A DNA stretch of 64,000 bases from Chromatiales bacterium 21-64-14 (GTDB taxonomy: Bacteria; Pseudomonadota; Gammaproteobacteria; 21-64-14). The stretch lies in NCBI GenBank assembly GCA_002255365.1, contig NCBI01000022.1:38613-102612 (forward strand), in the 5' to 3' direction. This document shows, in pieces, positions 34,253 to 43,396 of this stretch; within the stretch, counting starts at the first letter, position 1, and the number at the start of each line of letters is the position of its first letter. Under the pieces are notes generated by a model that was not told the DNA's origin, ran no database searches, and saw only the letters and a list, made by a program, of their open reading frames with translations. Both the position numbers and the translations under genes were made by a program.

Positions 34253-35503
34253 TCATTTCCCTGCAGGGGGTTTATTTTCGGGCGGCTCGGAGTCGGACGG
34301 CAGGATCCATGATCGTCGCAATACCAAGTTGGCAAACCAACGCGCGGATCGGCGGACCCGGTCTCGGAACGAATGGCTCTGCCGCGCCAGAGCAAGCCGC
34401 GGTTCGATGATCTCCCGGACCCGTTTCGCGCGGGCCTCCCAAGTGAAGCCGCGCGCGTCGCGCAATGCAGTGGCGGCCAAGGTTTCACGCAGTACCGAAT
34501 CTCCGGCCAGCGTTTGGATTCCAGCAACAAGGGATTCCGTACTGTCGCTCCGGCACAGAAATGCATTGCGGCCGTGGCTGAGCACTTCTTTGAGATCCGG
34601 GGTGTCTCCGGCGAGGATCGGGCGCCCGGTCCCCATATATAGGAATGTCTTGAGGGGCAGGACCGTTACTCCAAATTGTCCGAGTGGTTTCGCGCTCGGA
34701 GGGATCAGCAGGATATCCGCAGCGTACAAAAATTTCGGCAACTCCGTATCGGATTGCCAGGGGAAAATCCGTACATTCGGGACGTCGCGCGCGGATTGCT
34801 CGATTGGACCGTTACCATAAGAGCCGACGAGGACAAAAATGATTTCGGGCAGGCGGCGTGCCGCGGCGATCACGATTTCGATGCCCTTGCGCTCGTTGAT
34901 CCGGCCGGTGTACATGACCGAAATACGTTCCGGAGGGATGCCGATGGCTCGTTTGGCAGCGCTTGCTTCCACCGGAGTACCTAGTCTCGTCGGGTCATAG
35001 CCGTTATGGACACATAGGATCCGACTTTCAGGGACACCCAGGCGTAGATAGCTGAGCCTTGTGTATTCCGAGTGGCAGATGTGGGCCAGTAAACGTCGAT
35101 GGCAGAGAATACGGAAAATCCACCCTTGCAGCGGTGGAATTTGGTCTGCCCAGGGGCGATAGTGATCAAAGACGACGCGTTGCCCGAACGCCAGCGCCCA
35201 CCGGGCGACCCAGAGGTTGCGGGTATAGACGAGGTCGGCCTGCCAGTAGGCGCGATGGCACGCAAGCGTCATGGCGCAGCAGAGGTGCCGTAGAACCGCG
35301 GGCCGGGTTGGGGCCAGAGCACGGACGACGTCGATTCCTGTCCCCACGACCGTTCCGACACGATTGGTGCGTCGCGGGAGAGGAACGTGTAGCCAGCATG
35401 GCTGGTCGGACAGCGACGCGAGGGCTTTTGCGGTGTTGATGAAGACCTCGGCATCGGCTTCCGGGCTGGGAAGCGGATTTTCGAACGTAAAAAAGATCTT
35501 CAA
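34253..35503 (-). CDS. GT4-family glycosyltransferase
   Basis: A GT-B enzyme of about 416 residues beginning LKIFFTFENPLPSPEADAEV. Motifs are HICHSEYTRLSYLRLGVPES, ISVMYTGRINERKGIEIVI, and PLKTFLYMGTGRPILAGDTP, where the nucleotide-sugar site is expected. It is not closely related to the other GT4 genes here. I prefer a TTG at 35503 since AAGGGA lies seven bases upstream; the frame continues to 35527. It probably works on the same surface polysaccharide. Confidence 0.85.
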   Translation of the reverse strand: MKIFFTFENPLPSPEADAEVFINTAKALASLSDQPCWLHVPLPRRTNRVGTVVGTGIDVVRALAPTRPAVLRHLCCAMTLACHRAYWQADLVYTRNLWVARWALAFGQRVVFDHYRPWADQIPPLQGWIFRILCHRRLLAHICHSEYTRLSYLRLGVPESRILCVHNGYDPTRLGTPVEASAAKRAIGIPPERISVMYTGRINERKGIEIVIAAARRLPEIIFVLVGSYGNGPIEQSARDVPNVRIFPWQSDTELPKFLYAADILLIPPSAKPLGQFGVTVLPLKTFLYMGTGRPILAGDTPDLKEVLSHGRNAFLCRSDSTESLVAGIQTLAGDSVLRETLAATALRDARGFTWEARAKRVREIIEPRLALARQSHSFRDRVRRSARWFANLVLRRSWILPSDSEPPENKPPAGK

Positions 35504-35906
35504 ATCGGTTTCCCTTCGTGCAGGCAATGCTCACGGCTTCGCCGCGCTGGTGTACCACGCTCGGCTGTTTCCAGCCGGGGAAAAGGCGCGGAGTCATCCC
35601 GACCGGCCCCGCGGGTCGCTTTGGTCGGAGGCCTGAGACATTCCGAGCGGCGGAGAGGGGAAGATTTCCCCAAATTCTACCCTTAACGGCGCAACGTAGG
35701 GAAGCATCCCGGTCAATGGCCGTGGGGGTGAAGGCGCTACGGCAGGGTCAGCGGGGCGGGCGCCGGCGGGTTCAGCAAATGATAACAGCAGCGGACAATG
35801 CAACTGATCTGATCCCGAGACTCTGTAGATCGAGCCCCGGCAGCAACAGCGGCATCACCAGTAACCGACCGGTGGCGGTCCATCGGTGATAGGCGGTTGA
35901 GCAGGC
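35504..35906. other. Gap between GT4 and LptF genes
   Basis: About 400 bases. Nothing protein-like is visible, and no lptG, which commonly pairs with lptF, is here. Confidence 0.4.
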
Positions 35907-37004
35907 TTACGGCGCCGCCGCCCCGGCACTGCCGGAGCGCCAGCGGCGCAAAGCGTCGAGTGGGCGACTCCAGGTGGTGAGTACGATCACGGCGAGCGCA
36001 ATGGGTGCCAGCCACACACCTGGCACGCTCGACAGTACTCCCTGGCTGACCCAGGACCTGATCATGATATCCAGGCTGTAATAGGCCGCGTAGACCAGCA
36101 CCGCTGTGAGCATGTTTGCATAACGCCCCTGACGTGGGCGTGTTCGGCTTAAGGGGATACCGAGGATTGCGAGCAGCAGGGCAGAGACCGGCGCGGTCAG
36201 CCGCCACTGGTACTCGGAGATGTCGGGCGGAGCGTGTGAGGCAGCCAGCTGGCCCATGCTAGCCGACGAGTGCCAGAATCCGATCGGCTCTATCGACGGC
36301 TCGTTCATGTGATAGGAGAGCGCTGCGACCGAGGCGATGAAGTCCTGACCGCCGTCGCGTGCTAGGTCGTATATGTGCACATTGCGCATGCGCAGGAGTG
36401 GCGCAGCATAGTCAGGGTCGCGTTCCTGGCGAGCTTGCATTGCGTATAGGACCTGAGTGCCGCCGTGGGGTTGCTCGCGTTGCATGAACACTCGCTGGAG
36501 TTCGCTGCCTGCGCCGCTGGCCGCAAAGATCACACGAGTGCCGGCGCTATTTTCGCTGAAATTCCCCGGTTCGATGTTGCTCAGGTTGAATTCCACGCGG
36601 GCTCGGGCCTTGACCTGATAAGATTGCTGGTAGCACCACGGTCGGACATACACGGTAAGTATGCCTACAAGCATGGACAGTGCCAGCGCGAGCCCGACGA
36701 CCGCGCGTAGGACATCCGTTTGGCCAACACCCAGTGCATGTAAGGCCGTCATCTCGCTATCGGTGTACATCCGTCCCAGGGCGATAACCACCCCCAAGTA
36801 GAGCGCGATGGGTAAAAGGACTCCGAGGGCAATAATCGTCTTGAGTGCGATGAGCTCAACTACCACGCTGGTGGGAAGCACGCCATTGGCCGCTTGGGTG
36901 AGGAACACCGCGCTGCTGTAACCGGCGAAGATCACGACCAACGCCAGCGACAGCATCACCAGCGGCTTGACGATCTCTCGAGTCAGATAACGGGTAACAA
37001 TCAC
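35907..37004 (-). CDS. lptF: LPS export ABC permease LptF
   Basis: An LptF/LptG-family protein: the N-terminal VTRYLTREIVKPLVMLSLAL helix, two further helices with LPIALYLGVVIALGRMYTDS, a periplasmic beta-jellyroll (residues 130-260), then three C-terminal helices (SALLLAILGIPLSR...). I place the start at GTG 37004, trimming an unrelated 41-residue extension, to give 365 residues as usual for LptF. LptF works with LptG and LptB to extract LPS from the inner membrane. No lptG is adjacent. Confidence 0.88.
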   Translation of the reverse strand: MIVTRYLTREIVKPLVMLSLALVVIFAGYSSAVFLTQAANGVLPTSVVVELIALKTIIALGVLLPIALYLGVVIALGRMYTDSEMTALHALGVGQTDVLRAVVGLALALSMLVGILTVYVRPWCYQQSYQVKARARVEFNLSNIEPGNFSENSAGTRVIFAASGAGSELQRVFMQREQPHGGTQVLYAMQARQERDPDYAAPLLRMRNVHIYDLARDGGQDFIASVAALSYHMNEPSIEPIGFWHSSASMGQLAASHAPPDISEYQWRLTAPVSALLLAILGIPLSRTRPRQGRYANMLTAVLVYAAYYSLDIMIRSWVSQGVLSSVPGVWLAPIALAVIVLTTWSRPLDALRRWRSGSAGAAAP

Positions 37005-38167
37005 GGCCCTGTCCAAGGACGGCGGGCGAGCGGCGGCCGCGTACCGGTTGTCTGTTCGGCACTTGATCGGCGAGTGGCGCGGGGGACTTTCTGCAGGATG
37101 TAACTGGCCTTCACCACACAGGCCCAAGGTTTTGGGTTTTGGTTGTTCACGGCACTGTAATCCTGAATGACGGTGGTCGGAGCAGGGGCGCTGCGAAACA
37201 CGCCGCGTTCCAGCCGCTGGGTCCGAGATCGCGGTAGCCGCGTGTTAGCCCGTTCAACTACGACACAGTAGTAGGAAGTGAAGCACATATGAAAGCGTGG
37301 GTGCTGGGAGCCATTACTGAACCTTGGGGTGTTTGTGGGTGATGTGCGACCAGGTGCGCCGTGCCGGCGTCAGCAGGCCCTTGTGGATCGCACTCCGCTG
37401 ACGCGGTTGTTCAGGATCAGCAGCTTCACCGGTTGGTCTTAAGTGCCCGGATCTCCGTCGGCAGAAACGGGGTTGGGGCCAGGGACGCCCGCGCGGCGGC
37501 GGGGTAATACCGGCCGCGGACGCCACCACCCTGACGCCAGGATCCGCGGGATTATTTCGTAGTTCTCCGGGGCGGTGCAACCGCCGCCCCGTGCCGGCGT
37601 TGCGCCACGCAAATGGATTGCCCCCGTGGGGTGTATCCTGGTTCCCGTGCCCGTGCGAGGGCGCCCAAGCCCCGTGGAGGACTCCGGGCCGGGAGGGAAG
37701 CCGCCTCAGCGCCTTGAAATCACCTGAACCCAGTGTCAAAATACCTTATTCTGCGGCGGAGCTTCTCGCGTGTCATGGACCCCCGCGAATTCCGGTCGGC
37801 CCGTGTGCGCACGGAATCCCCTTCGTGGGCGAACGGACAGAAGCGGGCTGCGCACACCGCGGATCTTCGTGCCACCGTTCCGCGCCACCCCCGCGGCGCT
37901 TGCCGTAGCCCCACTCTCCGAATGCCCCCCGACCGGCGACGGTCCGCCGCCCGCAGGGGGCAAAACCGAGCCTGGCCGGCTAATCCGGCTCATGGTAATA
38001 GACGCTGGCGACGCGCGCCGTGGGTCTCTGCCGGCGGACCCGGGCGAGGCACAGGTGGGGCGTGTGCGCCGCTTGCCCTTTGCTGGGAACTATTGTAACG
38101 TCATGGCCTGAAACAATCAGTAACATGTTGTTTCTTAAAATGTTGTCACACGCGAGCGAGGTGTATT
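37005..38167. other. Long gap upstream of the inositol operon
   Basis: More than 1.1 kb without a convincing gene. A 17-codon frame at 37289-37342 (MKAWVLGAITEP...) with AGGAAG upstream resembles the first residues of a zinc-type alcohol dehydrogenase but stops at once; it may be a remnant. The right end (about 38100-38160) is AT-rich, contains two ATGTTGT copies, and should hold the operon promoter. Confidence 0.4.
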
Positions 38168-39298
38168 ATGGCTAAGGTAGCCAAAATCAGGGTGGCGATC
38201 GCCGGGGTGGGAAATTGCGCGAGTTCCCTGATTCAGGGGATCAATTACTACACACCGGAGCGCTGCCGCACCGGGGTCAACGGCCTGATGCACCTGGAAG
38301 TTGGTGGCTACCGGCCCTGTGACGTACAAGTGGTCGCCGCGTTTGACATCGACAAGCGCAAAGTCGGCCGTGACGTCAACGAGGCAATCTTTGCTAAGCC
38401 CAACTGCACCACGGTGTTTTGCGGTGACTTGGCGCCGAGCGGGGTCACGGTGCAGATGGGGCAGATTCTGGACGGCGTCTCCGAGCACATGGCGAACTAC
38501 GAGGAGAACCGTACCTTTGTGATCGCCGATGCCGCGGAACTGTCCAAGGAAGACGTGATTCGTTCGCTACAGGAAAGCGGCGCCGAGATTCTGTTGAATT
38601 ACATGCCCGTGGGTTCCGAGCAGGCGGCGAAATTTTACGCCGAATGCGCCCTGGATGCGGGTGTCGGTTTCATCAACAACATGCCGGTTTTTATCGCCAG
38701 CAACCCCGAGTATGCCCGGCGTTTCAAGGCGCGCAAGCTCCCAATCATCGGCGATGACATCAAATCCCAGCTCGGCGCCACCATCACACACCGCATGCTG
38801 ACCGACCTGTTCGCCAAGCGCGGCGTAAAGCTGATGCGTACCTACCAGCTCAACACCGGCGGCAACACCGATTTCCTCAACATGAAGAATCAGACGCGAC
38901 TGGAATCTAAAAAGATCTCCAAGACCGAGGCGGTCCAGTCGGTCGCCGAGACGCGCATTGCAGACGAAAACATCCACGTCGGCCCGAGCGACTACGTGCC
39001 CTGGCAGAACGACAACAAGCTCTGTTTCCTGCGTATGGAAGGGCGGTTGTTCGGCGACGTGCCCATGGATATCGAGCTGCGGCTCTCGGTGGAGGATTCC
39101 CCCAACTCAGCTGGAGTGGCGATCGACATGATCCGCTGCTGCAAGCTGGCGCTGCTCAACGGCGAAGGCGGGGTCCTGGAGGCGCCATCGGCGTATTTCT
39201 GCAAGCATCCGCCCAAGCAGTACACCGATGACGAGGCCTACGAACTGACTGAAACCTTCATACGCAACCATACACTTGCGGCGAGGGCCGTTGGATGA
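38168..39298 (+). CDS. myo-Inositol-1-phosphate synthase
   Basis: The enzyme converts glucose-6-phosphate to L-myo-inositol-1-phosphate with NAD. The NAD-binding start is RVAIAGVGNCASSLIQGI. GDDIKSQLGATITHRMLTDL, NTGGNTDFLNM and then KKISKTEA carry the catalytic Lys and Asn residues of the family. The 376-residue length matches prokaryotic-type enzymes. Its stop overlaps the next gene by four bases (ATGA), so the three-gene operon is translationally coupled. Confidence 0.95.
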   Translation: MAKVAKIRVAIAGVGNCASSLIQGINYYTPERCRTGVNGLMHLEVGGYRPCDVQVVAAFDIDKRKVGRDVNEAIFAKPNCTTVFCGDLAPSGVTVQMGQILDGVSEHMANYEENRTFVIADAAELSKEDVIRSLQESGAEILLNYMPVGSEQAAKFYAECALDAGVGFINNMPVFIASNPEYARRFKARKLPIIGDDIKSQLGATITHRMLTDLFAKRGVKLMRTYQLNTGGNTDFLNMKNQTRLESKKISKTEAVQSVAETRIADENIHVGPSDYVPWQNDNKLCFLRMEGRLFGDVPMDIELRLSVEDSPNSAGVAIDMIRCCKLALLNGEGGVLEAPSAYFCKHPPKQYTDDEAYELTETFIRNHTLAARAVG

Positions 39299-40011
39299 AC
39301 TGTCTGATCGTGGCAGCGGGACAGGGTACCCGGCTCCGCGAGAAGGGCGAAAGCAAGCCCCTCATCAAGGTGAAGGGTGTACCGCTGATCGAGCGGGTGA
39401 TCAACAATGCGCGTCGCGCGGGCGTAGCGGCGTTCCACGTGGTGAGTGGTTACCGGGGGGCGCCCTTGCGTGCTGCGCTGGATGCGTTCGCAGCCCGCGA
39501 GCAGATATCCATCACCCATGTGATCAATGAGGATTGGGAGCGCGCTAACGGCGTATCGGTCTATAAGGCCAAGGAGTATCTGTCGGGTCCATTCCTGTTG
39601 ACCATGTGCGACCACTTGGTCGATCCGCACATCATCCGCGACGTGCTCGCCACACCTCATGAGCCGGGCACCGTCACGCTGTGCGTCGATCACAACATCG
39701 ACAACCCGCTCAACGACCCGGAGGACGTGACCCGGGTGCGTTGTTCGGGCGGGCGTATCGAACTCGTGGGCAAGGTGATCCGGGACCATAACGCCATCGA
39801 TACCGGTGTGTTCCTGTGCACACCGGTGATCTTCGACGCCCTCGAGGAGAGTTTCCAGCGTGGCGATGAGAGCATATCCGGCGCGATGAACGTGCTCGCC
39901 GAGTGGGGCAAGGCGCGCAGCTTCGACATCAAGGACCGGATCTGGGTCGACGTCGATGATCCCGCCGCGTTCCGCAAGGGCGAGCAACTAATCGACCAGG
40001 GCCTGCTTTGA
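39295..40011 (+). CDS. Nucleotidyltransferase, probable CTP:inositol-1-phosphate cytidylyltransferase
   Basis: The N-terminal NTP-binding signature CLIVAAGQGTRLREKGESKP followed by LIKVKGVPLIERVI is that of sugar-phosphate nucleotidyltransferases. Metal ligands are suggested by TMCDHLVDP and IWVDVDDPAA. Position between inositol-phosphate synthase and a CDP-alcohol phosphotransferase points to the IPCT reaction, making CDP-inositol. The substrate is inferred from context; a sugar-phosphate role cannot be excluded. Both ends overlap the neighbouring genes by four bases. Confidence 0.85.
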   Translation: MNCLIVAAGQGTRLREKGESKPLIKVKGVPLIERVINNARRAGVAAFHVVSGYRGAPLRAALDAFAAREQISITHVINEDWERANGVSVYKAKEYLSGPFLLTMCDHLVDPHIIRDVLATPHEPGTVTLCVDHNIDNPLNDPEDVTRVRCSGGRIELVGKVIRDHNAIDTGVFLCTPVIFDALEESFQRGDESISGAMNVLAEWGKARSFDIKDRIWVDVDDPAAFRKGEQLIDQGLL

Positions 40012-40997
40012 GCGTGGGCGCCTCCGGCCGGCGTCCAGCCGCGGCCGAAGCGACCCTGAAGGATCTGGAATCCGCGTCGCGCACCCCTGAGATCGAAGAG
40101 GTCACCAACCTTCGTATCATTCACCCCGCTTCACGGCGCCTGACGCTGTGGTTCGCGCGTCTCGGGGTAGCACCGAACCTCGTCTCTCTCGCCGGCATGA
40201 CGTGCGGCATCCTCGCTGGAGTCGCCTACTTTCACTACCGGTCCTGGTGGGCCGCGCCCGCGGGCTTCGCCCTGATGATTTCCTGGCACATCCTGGATGG
40301 GAGCGATGGGCAACTTGCCCGACTTACCCATCGCCAGTCACAGCTCGGAAAGATTATTGATGGAATCTGTGACTATGTGACATTCATTTCCGTCTATACG
40401 GGGCTGGCGCTGTCGATGGCGGAACGCCTGGGTCCAGCGGTATGGGGGTTGGTGGTGCTCTCCGGTCTCGCCCACGCCGTACAATCGGCCGCCTATGAGT
40501 TACAACGCCAGGAGTACGATTTTTGGGGGCGCGACAAGCGATCCGCAGAGCTGCCGCGTATCGAGGATCTGCGTGCTCGGACTGGGGGGCCGCTGCGCCG
40601 TGTGTACCTGCGCTACGTGCAGCTTCAGTATTTAACCTCTGGTGGCGCTGTGTCCCTGCGCGAGCGGCTCGCGGCGGTGCTGGCGCGGCATCCACAGGAT
40701 CAGGCACGCATCCGGCTTCGGTACCGCGAGGTCTTCGCGGGTCCGGTGCGGGCATGGGCATTGCTGTCGGCCAACTATCGCACCTTAGGGATCTTCCTGG
40801 CGGCGATGTTGGGGGTTCCGTGGCTGTACTTCGTGTGGGAGCTGGTTGGGCTGAACTTGGTGATGGGCTGGCGCATCCACGCACAACGCCAACACTGGCA
40901 GACATTTGGACGATACCTGGACGAATTCGGAGCGAAACCGAACAACGAGGCCGAAGAAGTCCCGGGTCCTGCGCAGGAGCCGGCAGGCGCCCGCTAG
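40008..40997 (+). CDS. CDP-alcohol phosphotransferase, probable inositol-phosphate transferase (DIPP synthase-like)
   Basis: The complete family motif DGxDGxxAR(x8)GxxxDxxxD is present (D97, D100, R105, G114, D118, D122 within HILDGSDGQLARLTHRQ...). Several membrane helices flank it. In organisms making di-myo-inositol phosphate this enzyme joins CDP-inositol to inositol-phosphate. An alternative is transfer to a lipid or polysaccharide acceptor. A TTG start overlaps the upstream stop (TTGA); a GTG two codons later is possible. A soluble segment of about 100 residues after the motif is unusual for the smallest members. Confidence 0.85.
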   Translation: MSVGASGRRPAAAEATLKDLESASRTPEIEEVTNLRIIHPASRRLTLWFARLGVAPNLVSLAGMTCGILAGVAYFHYRSWWAAPAGFALMISWHILDGSDGQLARLTHRQSQLGKIIDGICDYVTFISVYTGLALSMAERLGPAVWGLVVLSGLAHAVQSAAYELQRQEYDFWGRDKRSAELPRIEDLRARTGGPLRRVYLRYVQLQYLTSGGAVSLRERLAAVLARHPQDQARIRLRYREVFAGPVRAWALLSANYRTLGIFLAAMLGVPWLYFVWELVGLNLVMGWRIHAQRQHWQTFGRYLDEFGAKPNNEAEEVPGPAQEPAGAR

Positions 40998-41019
40998 CGC
41001 CGTCAGGACGGGGCAGTCC

Positions 41020-41430
41020 TGGGGTCGGCGTACGAAGTGCCAGTCCGTTGGCGCCGTCATGCACGATGTCCGGGACGCTGCCGCTGCGGCTCGCCACCCT
41101 CGGCGGGGCGCTCTGGCCAGCGCCTCCCGATAGACCAAGCCTAGTGCTTCCGCGCTTGCTTCCCGCTCCATGCGCCGCTCGGCATCATGAACAGGGAGGC
41201 CAAGTTGTGTAGTGGGCCGCAACTCCCGATCCGAGACCATAAAGCGCATACCGCCATACCAGCGTCCGAGCGGCGCATGCAGGTAGCCCCACCTTTGATG
41301 GCGTGGCTCGACGCGAGCTTGCGCCGCCTCGCACAGCCAGGGCGTCAGGATTTTATACAGGGGACCAAGGGCGTTGTGAAACGGGCTTGCATCGGGATTT
41401 TCGCCTGGACACAGGGGGTTGGGGGACTCC
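41020..41430 (-). pseudogene. Decayed GT4-type glycosyltransferase fragment
   Basis: On the minus strand a frame reads REASAEALGLVYREALARAP, and after a frame change RVASRSGSVPDIVHDGANGL. Together these match the donor-binding end of GT4 enzymes (EALA...VASRSGGVPDIV.DG.NGL). No single frame covers both, and the N-terminal domain is not recognisable. It sits just after the inositol operon on the opposite strand and is best read as a remnant of a polysaccharide gene. Confidence 0.5.
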
Positions 41431-41555
41431 AGTGGCCTGCTGGGAGGCAACACTAGACGCTGAGGTCTTCGAATAGTGTCAGATTGTTTTACATGTAAAT
41501 GTTATAACTACAATAATTATTTATTAACAAATTGATTTAAAACATATAATAATTA

Positions 41556-41572
41556 TTGGCACGGTGTGTGAA
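41556..41572 (+). promoter_or_regulatory. Sigma-54-like (-24/-12) promoter
   Basis: TTGGCACGGTGTGTGAA matches the -24 element YTGGCACG exactly and the -12 element TTGCW in three of five positions at the right spacing. It lies in an AT-rich gap 135 bases before the PEP-CTERM gene. PEP-CTERM genes in other bacteria are known to depend on sigma-54 with the PrsK/PrsR pair, which supports the call. Confidence 0.55.
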
Positions 41573-41706
41573 TGTAGTTATTAGCACTACATCATGTGTC
41601 CGACGCTTGGGCGATTGAATGTAGACGGTGTAGGGCGGGCGCACGCGAAAAACCGGAGCCCATTCCTTGGTCTACGAATCGACAACGACTTGGCAGGGGG
41701 AGTGCG

Positions 41707-42525
41707 ATGAGCGCGAAAATTTTAAAATGGATGGGGCTGATGCTTTCGGCCGCGGTTGCAGGGAGCGCCCACGCGGGTGCGATTTTCATTACCGGCCATG
41801 ATTCGGACGAGCACAACAATAGCGCATACATGGCGGCGGGCCTGGATTTCGTGAATTTTGGCACCGCTTCCACGGCTGCGGGCCGGTCCGGCAAGACGGT
41901 GGGCTATATCGGCGTCAACCTTGGCAGCAGCCCTAGCGCTATCACGAGTGCCGGCTATTCTGCCAGTTTTTTTAACCCCAACGCGGCAGGGATTGCGGCG
42001 GCGCTGGCCGGTGGATTTGACACGGTGATGGTAGGTTCGGGCGGATTTTCGAGTGCTCAGAGCGCGCTGGCGGGTGCTGCCGCCCAGTTTGCCACCTATT
42101 TCAACGCTGGCGGATCGTTGTACGTCAACACCGACCAGGGCTTCGGCCAGTCGTGGTACGACTTCGTTCCCTCCTTCGGGACCACGACGAACAATACCAT
42201 CTCTACCAGCGGTGTGTTCGCACCCACCACCGCGGGGTTAGGCATCGGCCTGACCGATCCGGTGGTAGATGCCGACATCACCCACAGTTTTTATGACGGG
42301 GTGGATACGTCGCTGTTCACCATATTCGAGGTCACCGACAGCCCGACTTTCGGAAACAACAACGGCAAGCCCGTGGCCTTCGGTGCCCGTTCCATCGGCA
42401 TCGGTGGTGGCGGATTCACCGGTGGCACGCCCAGTGTTCCGGAGCCCGCGACCCTGGTGCTAATGGGTATTGCCTTGCTCGGCTGGGGTGCGGCGCGGCG
42501 TTACGGAACGGCCCGCTCTCGCTGA
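41707..42525 (+). CDS. PEP-CTERM exported protein
   Basis: A signal peptide (KILKWMGLMLSAAVAGSAHAG) opens a 272-residue Ser/Thr/Gly-rich secreted protein. It ends with the exosortase sorting signal: VPEPATLVLMGIALLGWGAA followed by RRYG. Exosortase A would cut after the PEP motif and attach or release the protein through the envelope, together with exopolysaccharide. GGGGGAG precedes the ATG. A sigma-54-like promoter and a terminator make it a single-gene unit. The body contains no catalytic motif I recognise. No exosortase is in the window. Confidence 0.92.
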   Translation: MSAKILKWMGLMLSAAVAGSAHAGAIFITGHDSDEHNNSAYMAAGLDFVNFGTASTAAGRSGKTVGYIGVNLGSSPSAITSAGYSASFFNPNAAGIAAALAGGFDTVMVGSGGFSSAQSALAGAAAQFATYFNAGGSLYVNTDQGFGQSWYDFVPSFGTTTNNTISTSGVFAPTTAGLGIGLTDPVVDADITHSFYDGVDTSLFTIFEVTDSPTFGNNNGKPVAFGARSIGIGGGGFTGGTPSVPEPATLVLMGIALLGWGAARRYGTARSR

Positions 42526-42555
42526 TATTACCGGCCAGTTCTCCAAAAATCTCAC

Positions 42556-42583
42556 GCGGTGGCCCGAAGGCCACCGCTTTTTT
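42556..42583 (+). terminator. Rho-independent terminator
   Basis: GCGGTGGCC (42556-42564) pairs with GGCCACCGC (42569-42577) over a CGAA tetraloop, followed by six T residues. It ends the PEP-CTERM gene. Confidence 0.93.
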
Positions 42584-43022
42584 GCGACTGCGCGAACCGT
42601 GGGGCACTGACCCTCGCGGCGTCGTCCGGCGCCGCCCACGCGGCCCCGACCCGAATTTTTCACCCGCATTTGCTTGGCCGCCGCAGCCAGGGACGGCGGA
42701 TGTGATCCGCGCCGCGGCAGTAAACCCCAATCCTTGTCCGGGACCGCCCCCGGGCGTAGCCCGGGCTGCCTCCGCCCGCTCGGGCCGTGCCTCGAGCGGC
42801 ACCGGTCGCGGAGACATCGGAACGTATCCTGCAGTCCACTCGGAACCTGGGCCGGAGGGGTCGAAAACCCGGATCCCCGAAGTCCATGCGTGCCTTTTTG
42901 CACCATCGCCAAGAACTGATACAATCGCCTCGCCCTGGGCGGGGAGCCCAGGGCGAGCCAGGGTCCGTCCGGCACAGCCGGAACGGACTTCCATCGTTCT
43001 TTGAAAGAGCACGAGGAGCAAG
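42584..43022. other. Gap upstream of cytochrome pair
   Basis: About 440 GC-rich bases. I see no gene. It should hold the promoter of the two cytochrome genes; AGCACGAGGAGCAAG just before 43023 supplies the ribosome site. Confidence 0.4.
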
Positions 43023-43358
43023 ATGACCAAGCGGCTACTGTTCGGCCTCATGGCGGTTGGTCTGGTCTGGTCCCTGTCACCGGGTGCCCAGGCAGCCGGC
43101 AATCCAGTCGCCGGCAAGGAGAAGGCCTTCCCCTGTATGGGTTGCCACGGGATTCCTACCTACGACAATGCCTACCCCACCTACCCTGTACCCAAACTGG
43201 GTGGTCAGCACGCCCAGTACATCGTCAAAGCGTTAGAGGAGTACAAGGACGGTGCGCGGAGTTTCAAGACCATGCATGCCCAAGCCTCTTCGCTTAGCAA
43301 GCAGGACATGGAAGACCTCGCAGCATACTTTTCCACCTATCCATCCGGCGGCAAGTAA
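43023..43358 (+). CDS. Monohaem c-type cytochrome 1
   Basis: A cleavable signal peptide (KRLLFGLMAVGLVWSLSPGAQA) targets the periplasm. The haem site is FPCMGCHG, and a later Met within FKTMHAQASSLSK is a possible sixth ligand. The 111-residue precursor is class I, similar to one half of cytochrome c4. A second, related cytochrome follows 38 bases later. Together they probably act as small periplasmic electron carriers. Confidence 0.92.
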   Translation: MTKRLLFGLMAVGLVWSLSPGAQAAGNPVAGKEKAFPCMGCHGIPTYDNAYPTYPVPKLGGQHAQYIVKALEEYKDGARSFKTMHAQASSLSKQDMEDLAAYFSTYPSGGK

Positions 43359-43396
43359 CGCCGCGGCGCTCGGTAACCGAAAGGTAAGGGTCCCAC

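Noticed and set aside
37289..37342. 17-codon frame resembling an alcohol dehydrogenase N-terminus
   Set aside because: Too short and interrupted at once; mentioned only as a possible remnant in the gap.
40384..41097. Long minus-strand frame over the CDP-alcohol phosphotransferase gene
   Set aside because: Only its first 25 codons (a glycosyltransferase remnant) look protein-like; the rest is the shadow of the transferase gene.
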